A model generated the notes under the pieces. That model saw only the letters and a list, made by a program, of their open reading frames with translations, did not search any database and was not told where the DNA came from. A stretch of DNA of 64,000 nt from Corydoras sp. C115 (lineage: Eukaryota > Chordata > Actinopteri > Siluriformes > Callichthyidae): NCBI GenBank assembly GCA_019802505.1, contig JAFMOC010000079.1, positions 368,501 to 432,500 on the forward strand. The letters run 5' to 3'. This document shows, piece by piece, positions 45,340 through 57,396 of the stretch. Each line of letters begins with the position of its first letter. Positions within the stretch are counted from its first letter, which is position 1. Position numbers and translations under genes: made by a program.

Positions 45340-45690
45340 AATCCGTTGGTTCCTTATAGCTGCTCGTATTCAGTAACATGCACTGACTCTGGCCTACAGG
45401 ACAATCTTAGCTTCATATTTCTAAGATACACTTCGACACTTCGACATTTACTCTAGTGATGATTATCATCTGGGGATTCAACCCCACTATGATCCTAATT
45501 CTCACTCCTTTCACGCTGCTTAATGGTGGAATGAACTTCCCAATTCTGTAAAGCTGAAAAAAATTAAATCTAGAAGCAAGATTGGATAATTATCAGATTT
45601 AATTATACTACAGTGTAGCAGTTTTTTTTTCCTCTTGGCACTTGCTGCTTAATCATATTCCTCTTGAGATTAAGTTCATGGACAGATGCC
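45340..45690 (+). pseudogene. Decayed LINE reverse-transcriptase C-terminal fragment
   Basis: Nucleotide words such as AACATGCACTGACTCTGGCC, TAATTCTCACTCCTTTCACG and GGAATGAACTTCCCAATTCT follow the same order as the coding LINE end at 62117-62623 (minus strand). The frame is broken by indels. Confidence 0.65.
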
Positions 45691-45804
45691 CTGTAATTTT
45701 TTTAAGAATCTGTTGATGTAAATCTTTATTTACTGATGTATCTTTGATGTCAAGGTGTCCTAATAGAAAACAAGACCAAATTGTAGGTGTTAGGAAGAAG
45801 CTCA

Positions 45805-45835
45805 GTGTGGTAGCTCAGTGGTTAAGATGTTGGAC
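45805..45835 (+). mobile_element. SINE D head fragment
   Basis: GTGTGGTAGCTCAGTGGTTA plus AGATGTTGGAC is the A-box region only. Confidence 0.7.
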
Positions 45836-45879
45836 ATAAAATCTTAACTATCCTATTGCAATAACTATCCAATAATTAT

Positions 45880-46190
45880 ATGTGCAATACATTTTCGCTG
45901 GACAATCTTGTTTTTTGCAATTAACTATTTCATTTGATCACATGTGCAATGCTTTATTGCTGTGCAATATGTTGTTCGGTCCTGTTGTCCCCCACTGTAT
46001 TATGTCATGTACATAATTGAGTAGTTTATTTTATTTTGTATATAAGGATTTCTATTTTATACCTCTCTTAATGGATATATTAGCTGTATCTTTTTAACTT
46101 TCCCAATTACTGTCACTTTTGCTGCTGAGAATGTGAATTTGCCCATTGTGGGCCCAATAATGGATTATCTTATCTTATCAATGTTGAGGC
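45880..46190 (+). mobile_element. LINE 3' untranslated region and tail
   Basis: Repeated TGTGCAAT words (45875-45970) are followed by GCTGCTGAGAATGTGAATTT and CAATAATGGATTATCTTATC. This is a known style of fish LINE 3' end and differs from the GGATAAAAGCGTCTG tail. Confidence 0.6.
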
Positions 46191-46264
46191 ATCAAACCAA
46201 GAGTCGTCTATGCTTCAAAATGTCTGTACTGTTACTAAGTTTTCTGCCCTCAACCATCATGTTT

Positions 46265-46800
46265 TGATTGTCCTCTCCAACTGATTCATAACTCTGCAAC
46301 CCAGCTTGTGTTTAACCAGCCCAAGCAAACTCGTCACTCTATTACCCCTCTCTCCACTGGCTCCCTGTAGCTTCTCTCATTCAGTACAAGTCACTGACTT
46401 GTGTAAAACACAATCTTTGGATCTGCCCTCTCTTACCTTTACTCTATATTTCCAAAATACACTCCGACTCGTTCACTTATCTCTAGTGATTAATATTGCC
46501 TTATGCTCTAGTGCTAATTCTCACTTCATATCATTCAGTGCTGCTAAATGGGGAAACCATCTTCCCAACTCTGTTTATAAGACTGAGTGGCTCAGCATCT
46601 TTAAAAAAAAAAAACATCTCAAAACACATCTCTTTCACTAACACTTGATATAAAAAAAATGCCAGATTGGCTAATGATCAGGTTTGATAATTCTAAAGTG
46701 TTTTTGATAATTTGATAATTCCACTTGTGTTTTTCTCTTATTTGTGAGTTACTTTGGTAAAAAACATCTGCACAATATCAAAATGTAAATAAATAATGTG
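46265..46800 (+). pseudogene. LINE reverse-transcriptase C-terminus and 3' end, decayed
   Basis: Sequence equivalent to ...NSAAQLVFNQPKRTHVTPLL of the 62.1 kb copy is recognisable (AACCAGCCCAAGCAAACTCG, GGCTCCCTGTAGCTTCTCTC). The 111-codon ORF from 46306 is a frame-shifted remnant of it. The tail TTGTGAGTTACTTTGGTAAA at about 46743 matches the shared LINE/SINE tail. Confidence 0.75.
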
Positions 46801-47243
46801 ATATATTAGACATTACTTAAAGCTGTCATTGTGTATGGGGGTTTTCATAAAAAACCTCATCTACTGTGCACTGTGCATCATACAGCATGTGTTCCTCGTG
46901 TCTTGAGTGGTATACAGAGGAATTATATTTGTATTTGCAAATACACAAATATGCAAATTGGCTTACAAGTAATTCTGTTTTAGTATTTAATTACGATCAC
47001 ATTACATTGCCTACACTGGTTCTCTTATTACTTTGAGGTGGATATGATAAAATGCTGCAACATAGAACACATGCATGTATTGTATGGTGATCATTTTACA
47101 CTTTGTTGGGTTTCAAACCAGGGTTTTAGGAACTTTCTGTAATGGAGCACATGGTTTTATTAGTGACCTTTTCCTTTTTTGCAAATTCGACACCCCTCAT
47201 ATGGTTCAGTTCTTATTTCAGATGTCTGTTTTCATTCCTGCAG
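46801..47243. other. Intron sequence before gulp1 start-codon exon
   Basis: No repeat was recognised. It ends in TTTTCATTCCTGCAG, a good splice acceptor, so an upstream untranslated exon is expected elsewhere. Confidence 0.5.
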
Positions 47244-47324
47244 GTTAAAGTGGAACATTTCTGGTGCTCACAGCTTGAGATTGCATATTTTCCAGCATGA
47301 GCCGACCGTTTAACAGGAAAAAAG
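47244..47324 (+). CDS. gulp1: gulp1 exon with start codon (5' UTR plus first 28 coding bases)
   Basis: The acceptor ends TTCCTGCAG and the donor is GTGAGT. The start codon is 47297-47299, preceded by TTTTCCAGC. The coding part reads MSRPFNRKK plus one base, giving a phase-1 intron. Joined to 58336 it makes Asp, then KSWMHTPEALAKHY, matching the N-terminus of GULP1 as I know it from vertebrates (an MNRAFSRKKDKTWMHTPE-like start). GULP1 is a cytoplasmic adaptor whose PTB domain binds NPxY motifs of engulfment receptors such as LRP1 and MEGF10, and it acts in clearance of apoptotic cells. This exon supplies only the basic N-terminal tail. Positions 47244-47296 are 5' untranslated, so transcription begins further upstream. 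Teleosts may carry two paralogues, and I cannot say which this is. Confidence 0.92.
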
Positions 47325-48387
47325 GTGAGTTATTGGACTGAATCTTTATTCTCGCTTTTGCTGCTTTTTTCATTCCATCTCTGCATCTTTGGATGTCATG
47401 GGGTTCTAACTAGCTGGTACAGAAATGCTAAAATGCCTCAGACCCACTAAAGAGAAAGGAAGCATGAACTCTGTTGCTCTTTTTGTGTTCATTTTTGTCC
47501 CTTTTTTCTTATTTGCCCTTGGCATCTATTACTGTTCTGAGTAGCCTCCTGTCCACCTCCAACAGTCACTGTTTCTTTCTCCATCATTACATCCATACAT
47601 CCATCTAAAACATGACTCGTGTGTCTTTGCTTTGTCTTATTTTGTTTTCTAAAATAATATAAACCTTTTAATTTAATATAACCAAATGTCAATAATGCTC
47701 CCTCTACCTCAGTAAGTTTCTCTCTCACAGATGTTTTTGAGATTTTTAATGTGGGATGACCTCATTTTGTTTTTAATTACTGCCACAGATTCTTAATTTG
47801 CCTTTGTTTTTTAACCACCTCTGTGTTTCGTTGTCCTTGTGTCTGGGATGTTTGTGTTGGTAAAATATAGTCTCCCACAGTTTAATTGCTTCTCTAATTT
47901 GAGTCCGTTATTCATTTTCTTTATATTGAACAGAATGCCAGTCTTTGCAAAAAAACCGAGCCCACGCCACAAAATGTAATGAAGTGGTGTGATGATGATG
48001 ATGATGATTACTACTATTTTACTATATCACGTTTTCAGCCCAGGCATGTCATGACATTTTAATGTTAATTTAAGCATAGTTGGTTCCTTCTTGGTGATTT
48101 TTTTTATTTAACTAACTGAGAGGAAAAAATAAAACCACCAAACAAAACAACTTCCACATCAGTTTCCCCTGCATACAATAACACTTACCACTCTTGGCCA
48201 CCAAGCACTGATGATGCTGCTCGAATCATGTAGAGGTGGTGAAACATCTTGAGTTGTTTCTTGGTGGATGTATAGAGCCTATAAACCTTCAGAAACTACT
48301 AATAGAAGAGTTTAAGTCGTGGTAATTGAAACACACACACACACACACACAAACACACTCATACACAGACAGACTTTTTCTCTTTTT

Positions 48388-48456
48388 TATCCATTATCTT
48401 CCACTTTATCCTATATTAGGGTCGCAGGGGGTTCCCCATGTCCATCCAGGGGAGAA
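48388..48456 (-). mobile_element. SINE C tail fragment
   Basis: ATCCATTATCTTCCACTTTA to CATCCAGGGGAGAACA. A (CA)n run at 48331-48352 lies 36 bp to the left. Confidence 0.8.
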
Positions 48457-48906
48457 CACTATACATAAAATATTGGCACATGTGACTGATAGGTCCTTCT
48501 TTTTTTCCAGGTCTGTTTGTTAGATCGTATTGTTTTGTTTAAACGGTAATCATCCTTGAATGTCTTGGTTTTAGCTTTGGCTTTTACATGTGCAAAACTG
48601 TTTGTTGTTCAAAAAGAGAAGCTGACATTGCCAGTGAACTGTTAATGAGGAGAAAGCAAGCTATTTTTAAAGAAAGAAATAAGGAAATGTCATTGGGTAT
48701 CGCCAGTACAAACGGAAATGTTTGAAACAGAATTAATGGCATTCTGTACAACCGATATCAAATAAAAGATAAAATGGAAGGAAATACTAACAGCTGACAA
48801 TCAATTATTAAAAAAAAAATTTAAACATGAGAATATAAATATAGAGGCTGGAGCACCAGATGCACATGACTGAAAAAAAAGACAGATGTACACACACATA
48901 TATAGT

Positions 48907-48930
48907 ACAGTGTGTGTGTGTGTGTGTGTT
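48907..48930. repeat. (TG)n microsatellite
   Basis: About 11 TG units after ACACACATATATAGTACAGTG. Confidence 0.85.
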
Positions 48931-50289
48931 TTACAATGTTTATTACTCAGCTTATTTTTTAGGTAAGATTTATAATACAATTTTACATGTGTGTGTTTTA
49001 TTAATTAATAACATTTTCTGAATTTTTTTAGTCTGTGAATTTGTCTGATGAGGAATTGCCCTTACTGACAGAGGTCCCCTTGTTGTCTTCGTAATTAGAA
49101 ATTTTTATCTGCTTTTATCTGCTTTCTCTTCTTTACTTCTGCACTATCACATATGTGCCCTCTCGATAAAGTCTAAAAAGTAATTTTTATTTTAAGTGGT
49201 CAGTTTAGGATCTTACTTCACTCTCACCTCATTAATATGCATCACTTGATTTGTTGAGAGGTGCACATAGAATTATATTATCCGATGATTGTGCTCCGCT
49301 CAAGTAATTACCAGCGGATGATTATGTAACCAATATGACAGGCCTATTCTAAACCCATTCAACAAAAGACAAAGGTCCATCCATCCATTTCCTGACCACA
49401 GCAGTACTGACATTTACTAAGGAGGGAAAAAATGTGTCAGGGCTTTCATTACGGTGCAGCGAAAGAACTGAAGACAGAGCTGGAAGAAGATGTTGGAACA
49501 TTTCACCTGCACACAAAATGTCAGCAGTCATTGTGTGGCATTTCATTAGTCCTACAAGTCAATATTGTGCTGAGCTAAATATTACATTAGAGAGGTAGAC
49601 AACTCAGGGAAGCTAAGCCAAGGAGTTCAATAAAGAAGATTTGTACCGTCTTTATATAGAATTACTAATTAAGAATAATGAGGGGATCGGTGGCGTTCTG
49701 GTCAGCAGATTTAGAGAGCGCTCTAAGAATACAAATAGTTTTGCCTTGTTTTATCATTAATTAACTGAAAATTGCTCTGAAAACATTACTTGTGGCTGTT
49801 CATCCTGCGTTAGGTTATAGGATAAAGGAAAAACTGCCCTGACTAATAATAGGGAATAGTTTTTTTTTTTTTCTATTTATTTAAACGAATAGGCTTTCGA
49901 TAACATTATTAAAAGATTCCACTAAATTATCTCACTGGCAAACTCACTGCAGATTTAATTAGCTTAAAATGTCATGATATGGAAAATTTATAAAAATACC
50001 TTTCTTTCCCAAGACATAAGCATAAATATATGTATTATAAAATCTATTACTATAATGTCAATGGGGCAACATATTTCTATTTTAATCATTAAATTCCACT
50101 TTATATCACCTTAATCTCAGAGCTTTTTGAACTGATCCTATAAAACTAAGACCTCTTGTTCAGTATATCAATTAAAAAGTTACATTACATTTTCTAGCAG
50201 AGAGAGAGAGAGCTCTGAATAAGCATCGAGCAGCATGAGCAGACAGAAGTGAACTGGCTGGGCTTCCTGAAGGGCTTCCAGGAAGCAAA

Positions 50290-50410
50290 CTGTCTCTGTG
50301 GTGGTACTAGTGGAGTTCTGACCATTAGAGAACAGAGTAAAGTGGACGTATTCAGTATGTATTCAGTATTCATAAACAGATGAACTACAGTCTGGAATTG
50401 TACAACTACT
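50290..50410 (-). mobile_element. Family B MITE fragment
   Basis: TTCTGACCATTAGAGAACAG, AGTAAAGTGGACGTATTCAG and GATGAACTACAGTCTGGAAT match 16190-16290. No terminus is present. Confidence 0.7.
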
Positions 50411-50535
50411 ATTTTCTTTTATTTTTATTATATATTTTTTTTTTGACACAAGCTATTGGTAATATGAACTTGACACATTTGTGGGCCTTCAATACCTTCT
50501 CTAAATGCCTAAAAATATGTGAATCATAGACTGAT

Positions 50536-50872
50536 GTTAGGGCGACATGGTGGTTTAGTGGTTCCCGGTTTGAATCCCCATCTGGGTGGAGTTTCCATGT
50601 TCTTCCCGCATCCACGTGGGTTTCCTCCGGGTTCTCCGGTTTCCTCCCACTGTCCAAAAAACATGGATCTAGTCAATTGAGTTCTCCAAATTGCCCCATA
50701 TAGAGTGTGTGTGTGTGCGTCTCTGTTTGAGTGAGTGTGTGCCCAGCGATAGATTGGCACCCTGTTCTGGAACGTCCCCCGAAACGTTTTCCCCTGGATG
50801 TGCATGGGGAAGCCCCGGCAACCCTAATATATAGGATAAAGCGGAAGATAATGGATGGATGGATAGACTGAT
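50536..50872 (+). mobile_element. SINE C with target duplication
   Basis: ATAGACTGAT flanks both sides (50526-50535 and 50873-50882). The head lacks the stretch between A and B boxes. The tail ends GGATGGATGG. Confidence 0.9.
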
Positions 50873-50985
50873 TGTTAATTACATTTCGTCCATGAATACT
50901 TATTAAATAACAGGACAAATTGCTCAGCCAAACAGATTTAAGGACCAGAACTACTTATTTTATAATTATGTTAAAAAGGGTGATA
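50866..50985. repeat. Dispersed repeat family J, short copy
   Basis: TGCTCAGCCAAACAGATTTA plus AGGACCAGAACTACTTATTT matches the end of copies at 34115-34690 and 61130-61410. Confidence 0.6.
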
Positions 50986-51686
50986 TCCTATTGCAATTAA
51001 TTTAACAGTTGCAAGGCGTTTGATTTTCTTTTGTTGGTGCTTATTAATAATTACTATAGGCATTTTGACAAGTTTTTTTGAGGTTCTTTTGTAAATTGGC
51101 TTATTTAAAGCTCAATCTTTGACAATGACTCAGTACATAGACACGCCATATGTATAATTTGCTGATCTTAACAATCCAGCAGCAGTAAGTATTGCATTAT
51201 CAGCGAAAAAGTTCCAAATGTGTCTACATTGCTTGGTGCGGCATGTCATGTTTCATTTTCTGTTACTATAGCATTTGGACACACTGTCTGGCTAACTATG
51301 TAGTCCACCAACTGTTGGGCAGTGACCAATAAAATAGAGTACAATTATGTGGTTTCAAAAGCACCATAACTAAATAAGACTGGCATGTGGAGAATCTGTT
51401 TAGTAGGCTTAAAACAAGCCTGTGTTTTCTTTTAATACACAAAGCTTTGAAATAGCAACATTTTAACACGTTATTACTCCCACTCCCTGTACTTTTTCAG
51501 TTTAGAACTGAACAGCAGTGACACAGTGAGTTTTATGTAATTAAATAGAGTAGGATAAATCTAGATTATAGACAAAGCAAGCAGCACAAACCCCAAATAA
51601 TCCATTAATATTGCAATTCTTTTAGGACCCAAAAATATCTGTGCTTTATTTTCGTAGGGTAGAGAGGGTTATCATGTTCTTTTAAT

Positions 51687-51688
<2 letters not shown>

Positions 51689-51761
<73 letters not shown>
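51689..51761. repeat. (TA)n microsatellite
   Basis: About 36 TA units. It is followed by TGAAAACTTCACACAGATTG, a possible scrap of a minus-strand SINE C. Confidence 0.95.
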
Positions 51762-51765
<4 letters not shown>

Positions 51766-52125
51766 ACTTCACACAGATTGGCGAACATGCTATCCGCTAC
51801 ACCCCTCTTTGTGCTCCCCTCCCCAATCCCAAACACTCATATTTTCTATAATATTTTAACCAGTGCCAATCAGGAATAGAATGAATAGAACCTGACATTG
51901 CCTATGACTGTGCCCTAAGCAAGGTGTTTAACCCTCATTGTTGCCAGGGTGCTGTGTCATGCCAGACCCTGTGATCTGGCCCCAAACATCAAGTTGGAAT
52001 GCTTGCAAGTTGTTTCAAATGAAAGCCTTTACAAAATGACCTCATTTTATTTTATCTGCCTTATTTATTTAGCATTTATGAAGTGTGAAGAATTTAAAGT
52101 CGATTCCACCAATCTATGTGATTGT

Positions 52126-52161
52126 TTTGCAGTACAGATGGAAATCCATCTGTACTGCAAA
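52126..52161. repeat. Hairpin with 17-bp perfect stem and 2-nt loop
   Basis: TTTGCAGTACAGATGGA, AA, then the exact complement TCCATCTGTACTGCAAA. Confidence 0.93.
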
Positions 52162-52902
52162 CTATTTTTTGAATACTAATGTCATTTGAGAGATGATTAA
52201 AAGTAAATGAATGCAAATATATTAAAAAGCATTAAAACTTACATCCACAAACATTACCAAACCTTCATTAAAAAGTCATTTGTGCTTTGTATTTTTAATT
52301 ATAGTTCTGTTGTTATAAGGACTCTGGCTCACAAAGAGGCATAATTTAAGCTATTAATTTGGCATGGCTTAAATGAAATTCTCTTATGTGGCTTCTTAGA
52401 AACAGTTATAGCATTATAGCGAGTAATTAATAAAACAAAGCAGCTTCATGCAGTGTGTTTTGTAATCATGGTGAAAAGCTTTAATTGTTTCTAATGTCAA
52501 GTGCTCATCCTTCACTCTAGTGGGAGCGGCACAGGGACAGAGGACTGTTTGTCTGATTACAAAACAAAATTAATTGCTTGTAAATTCTTCAAAAATGCCT
52601 ACAATAGCTTTGCATCCAATTAGCAGCTACTGAAAGAAAATTCAGTTCAGTGCCTATGATTTAGAGCAGAATATGCTTTTAAACTCAATATAAAAAAGTC
52701 TTTATTAATTCCAACTGATTTTATACTTGAGTAGTAATCAGTTTGTTTATCGAATGTTCTACATTTAGTTATTCAGGCCTTGATTAGTCCTTAGTTCTTA
52801 GTTCTCACAAACTGCACTCTGGCTGATAATGGTGATTGACAAGTTGGTGTTAATAAAGTGAAAGGAAACAAATAATAAATATTAATTTACAACAAAGCCT
52901 TT

Positions 52903-53440
52903 TAATAACATTTACCTTTTGTCTTTTAGCTGATGCTTTTATCCAAAGCGACTTACAAATGAGACATCACAATTAAGTAGTTCAGGAAAAAAACAGCTTC
53001 ACTGTAGTATAATTAAACCTGATCATTAATGACGCTTTTAATAGTGCGTTTTTGTGGAAGAGATGTGTCTCAAAATATTTCTTGCTGCTTAGTGACTCAG
53101 CCTTAGGGCCAGAGTTGGGAAGATCTTTACACCATTTAGTAGTGGTGAACCATACAGAGTGAGAATTAGCACCATGATGAGGTTGAAGCTCCAGGCGAGA
53201 TTCATCACTATAGCAAAGTGAATGAGTTGGAGTGTATTTTGGAAATATTAATTGATGGTGTGAGGGAAAGATCCAGAGATTGTCCTGTAGGTCTGAGTCA
53301 GTGCCTTGCACTGAATACAAGCAGCTAAAGGGGGCCAATGGAGAGAGAGGAGTATTGAAAGGACATGAGTTTACTTGGGCTGGTTGAACACAAGTCGAGC
53401 TGCAGAGTTTTGAATCAGTTGTAGAGGCTGTATTGTGCAA
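52903..53440 (-). pseudogene. LINE reverse-transcriptase C-terminus, decayed
   Basis: The tail (complement of GCTGATGCTTTTATCCAAAG and CGACTTACAAATGAG) is followed on the minus strand by a 152-codon frame. That frame includes NSCPFNTPLSPLAPF and HHGANSHSVWFTTTKW, parallel to HRGANSHSVAFTTAKRGNN of the 62.1 kb copy. It is a 5'-truncated insertion with frame damage. Confidence 0.8.
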
Positions 53441-53639
53441 AGTTATACATAATCTTATGTACAGAAATTAGTTTATTATTCATATTGTCTGTTAAAATTA
53501 TCTATGAAGGTACCGGTTCTTCATCTATTCTGCTGTATGATGGTGATAAAAAAAATACAAAGTTCTGTAACAAGATCTTTAGTGAGAAAGAAAAACAAAT
53601 AGGTCTATTAACGGGATGCAATAGTTGGTAGGCAATTTT

Positions 53640-53991
53640 CATCCATCCATCCATTATCTTCCACTTCATCCTTTACTCGGGTCATGGTAGTGTTCACCAT
53701 GCCCATACAAGGGAGAATATTTTGGGCGCTGGGCAGATACACCCAGAACAGGCCGCCAATCTATCGCTGGGCACACACTCACTCACACAAACATACTCTA
53801 TTTGGGGCAATTTTGGAGAATTTAATTGACCTTGATCCATGTTTTTGGACTGTGGTAGTTAACCGGAGAACCCAGAGGAAACCCACGCAGACACGGGGAG
53901 AACATGGAAACTCCACCCAGATTGGATTCGAACCGGGAATCCCTAGCGCTGAGAGGCGAACGTGCTAAACACTATGGCACTGTGCCGCCCC
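53640..53991 (-). mobile_element. SINE C, full length
   Basis: From CATCCATCCATCCATTATCT to GGCACTGTGCCGCCCC. The B box complement is GGATTCGAACC. Confidence 0.92.
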
Positions 53992-54029
53992 TTATTACAG
54001 ACATATAAAACTCAAAAAAGTAACATTTG

Positions 54030-54200
54030 TTTTTTGTAATTTAGCAGACGCTTTCATCCAAGTAGCCCAACTTGATGGTAGGAGTCAGAACACAGGGTTG
54101 GCCATACAGTACCTGGAGCAATGAGGGTTAACAGCCAATGTATTACCCCACATTGGAAACTTTCAGTGGAACTAGGATTTGAACAACACCATGACCAGTG
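54030..54200 (-). mobile_element. SINE D, diverged
   Basis: The tail complement ATTTAGCAGACGCTTTCATC comes first, then CCTGGAGCAATGAGGGTTAA and a B-box complement GGATTTGAAC. Confidence 0.78.
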
Positions 54201-54300
54201 AGCTGTATATATGGTTGGCAAAAATCAAGCATCCCACAAAAAAAAAAATTGGCTTTGCTTGTCTAAAGATTATTTGTGTTTTATATATTATAGGAAAAAA

Positions 54301-54643
54301 TGGCGGCACGGTGGCTTAGTGGTTAGCCTCTCAGCGCTAGGGATTCCCGGTTCGAATCCCCATCTGGGTGGAGTTTCCATGTTCTCCCCGTGTCTGCGTG
54401 GGTTTCCTTCGGGTTCTCCGGTTTCCTCCCACAGTCCAAAAACATGGATCAAGTCAATTAAATTCTCAAAATTGCCCCATATAGAGTGTGTCTGTGTGAG
54501 TGAGTGTGTGCCCAGCGATGGATTGGCGCCCTGTCCTGGGTCTATCTGCCCAGCGCCCGAGATGTTCTCCCCTGGATGGGCATGGGGAACCCCACCGCGA
54601 CCCTAATAGAGGATAAAGCGGGAGATAATGAATGAATGAATGA
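54301..54643 (+). mobile_element. SINE C, youngest-looking copy
   Basis: A 15-bp exact duplication, ATATTATAGGAAAAA, lies at 54285-54299 and 54644-54658. It is nearly identical to 8546-8891 except for loss of AGCACGTTCG-type bases between the boxes, single substitutions and a one-base gap. Confidence 0.95.
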
Positions 54644-54669
54644 ATATTATAGGAAAAATAGGAAATAGG

Positions 54670-54801
54670 AATTAGAAATTGGATGATATGATCTATGATA
54701 TGATAAATGACATGTAAATGTAATGTAAATCTTATTTCAAATTAGAAATTGGATGATATGATCTATGATATGATAAATGACATGTAAATGTAATGTAAAT
54801 C
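54670..54801 (+). repeat. Two perfect 62-bp direct repeats
   Basis: Units 54670-54731 and 54740-54801, each starting AATTAGAAATTGGATGATAT and ending AATGTAAATC, are separated by TTATTTCA. No mismatch was found. Confidence 0.95.
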
Positions 54802-55500
54802 AGTATTTCATGATGCTTGAAACAACAATGTAAGTGCTAAACTAAGGTTAAGAGACCATTACCACTGCTTATAATAAGATAATAATAAAATAAAATATAA
54901 ATTCGACTTTTTCCCTAAATTTGTGCCAGTCTGTGAAAGGTGTACACAAAAATGAGCTAAATGGGGCTGGAAGATTGATGCCAGGGGGCCGGCATTTGAT
55001 AGATTTGTCCATAGCTTATTCATCAATGTCATTCGAAATGGTGTCTCCAAACCTGAGAATGATGCACAGGGTTAGATGAGCCGTCCCATAATGAGTGCTA
55101 TAAGAGCTTGTTGGGAATATATTAGCATCACTGTGGAAATAGATCATACTGAGGCTTGCTGTAACCCTGCAATAATATCATGATTTGTCTTTTTGGAGTT
55201 GAAGAGATAAAAGCGCTCAATTGGAAAATGAGGCTCTGTGCTTGGAAGTAACAGTTGGCGTATTTGATCTTCTGTGTATGTTCGTGTTTATTAATTTAGT
55301 GAAACTTACAATAAATTATTGTCTAAAATCATCTTAATAGAATCCAGAAATTGCACACCAAAACAAAAGTGGGAATGAAATATGTAAAAGCAGATGGAGA
55401 TTATTTAAGATTGTATAAGTTTTCATCAACAGACAATTGCATTATGTTGTTATGCAAGTAAACAGTGATTCGATTTAGTCTTATTTAGTTTTATCATACA
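54802..55500. other. gulp1 intron, low-repeat part
   Basis: No repeat was recognised. A minus-strand 63-codon ORF at 54859-55050 has no support. Confidence 0.35.
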
Positions 55501-55600
55501 CTATCAGTCAAAAATTTGGACACACTTCCTTTTGTGCTCTACTTATTGTTAATTTTATAAATGTTATGTCCATTAAAGATGGACTTTGAAGTACATTGTT
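55500..55600 (+). mobile_element. Family B MITE left end
   Basis: ACTATCAGTCAAAAATTTGG followed by ACACACTTCCTTTTGTGCTC and AAGATGGACTTTGAAG. Only the terminus region is retained. Confidence 0.7.
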
Positions 55601-55682
55601 TATTATCTAGTTATTCAATGACCGAATAATGTGCTTATATTGATGCAGTCAATATAAAATGATCTACAATTTTACACAGTTT

Positions 55683-55685
<3 letters not shown>

Positions 55686-55726
<41 letters not shown>
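55686..55726. repeat. (ATT)n microsatellite
   Basis: About 13 ATT units. Confidence 0.95.
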
Positions 55727-55727
<1 letters not shown>

Positions 55728-56019
55728 TGAGTGTCAATAGCTTTGCTCCCATGCCCACATTAGTTGTGCCAACTTGGGTCTTGGGATTTGAACACTTCAG
55801 TATTCAGGATGAACACATTAACTGCTAAGATACCTCCCCCACCAGTTATATATACTAGTGAAAGAAAAAAAAAGTGGGGGTTATGGTAGCATGGTGGCGT
55901 TTGGAGGGAAGGGGAGGTGGAGCCGATGTGTTGATCAGGGAGATTGAATTGCACACCTGATGCTACTCCACCTGATGTATGCAGCCTTAAAAGCTGTGTC
56001 ATTACAAGTTGCATAATTA

Positions 56020-56180
56020 CACTGCTGCACTAAAACCCCCTCACCACATCAGTGTCACTGCAGAATGGACAATAAATAATCCACCTCCCAAATTATAACT
56101 GTTCTGTCATGTTCCGGACCAATAGAGAACAGAGAATCAACAGGGGACTAACAAAATAAGAAAACAGAGTTAAAGTCTTA
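56020..56180 (+). mobile_element. Family B MITE right-half fragment
   Basis: CACTGCTGCACTAAAACCCC, CAATAAATAATCCACCTCCC and AACAGGGGACTAACAA. It may be the far part of the copy beginning at 55500. Confidence 0.75.
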
Positions 56181-57396
56181 ATTAAAAGCTATATAGTTCG
56201 TCTATATGTTCATCAATGTTAAAAGGTGATTGTCGAACTTGTATCCATATGGCAACCAACTACAACAACCTGGCTCAACTAGTTTTATATTTAAAGATTT
56301 AAATCTATCTAAAATTATACAATATTACTCTAATCTTTCATTTTAATGTAATAAGATAATATATTTCAGAAGTTAGACACATTAAACCAGATGACTCTGA
56401 ATTAAATGTTTATTCAGCGACATGAGCAACATCTTAATCAGTCACCTTCTTCACTGTTTTAATGACCGGTGTTCCTTTTTGCCCTGCAAATCAATATGTA
56501 ATTGACAGGTTAAGCACTTAATCATTGCTAGTTTTACACCTGAAGTCACTCAAAGGCCTTACTGTGACTTTGAGCTGTCTATGAAAACATTGTAGTGAAC
56601 AACTCAATGCAGTAAGACTTAAAATATCATGTAGTTCATGAAATTAGAAAGTGTTAAAAAGCATATGAAGTATTTATACAAGTGTGGGAAGGGTTTCTGA
56701 AGCTCTTAAACATATAAATAATTCAATTATTATAATGCCGCTCTACCGGGGGGTCTCTGAAATGTAGCCCTGCGATATGTGAGGGATTACTGTACATGCT
56801 GATTGCTTCAGTAATGGATTTGTTCCTGTCTGATTTCATATCTCAGGAGTGGAGGATTAAGCATGCGCACACGTTAACTCATAAATTAAAAAAATCGTAG
56901 GTTTAGTCACATTAGTTAAAAAGTAGCGAAGATTAATCGTTATGTTGTAGGTTTTTTTATTAGCTCTGGCTATCGATACATGTAGATGATTCTGCCAATT
57001 ATGCATTAGCACGTTCTAAATGTTTCAAAAAAACTTACAGCACAACTGCTGCACAATGCCAACAAACCGTCCGTGTTCGATCGACCCCGCTCCAGTGATG
57101 CGGTAAATCACAGGGACCCAAAATCCTTCCAAACGGTTGATTTGAATAAATCGTTTCCATGTAGCCTTTCCACTCGCGGTCCATGCTGCTATTGAGCTAC
57201 AGTTAGAGGTTTTTACATCTACGTTACAACTCAGCTTGGCTTAGTTTAGTTTGTTTTGGGTCTTTGCACATTCTGTACCATTGTATTCTGCGAAACAACG
57301 TACTAAACTGTGTGGCCCATAATGAATGGTTCGTGATGAATGCAACATACCGTTACACCCCTAATAAATAAATAAATATTTCATGGCCTTGGAACA

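Noticed and set aside
54211..54606. 131-codon ORF including GGLVVSLSALGIPGSNPHLGG
   Set aside because: It reads through SINE C. The same peptide fragments appear at other SINE C copies.
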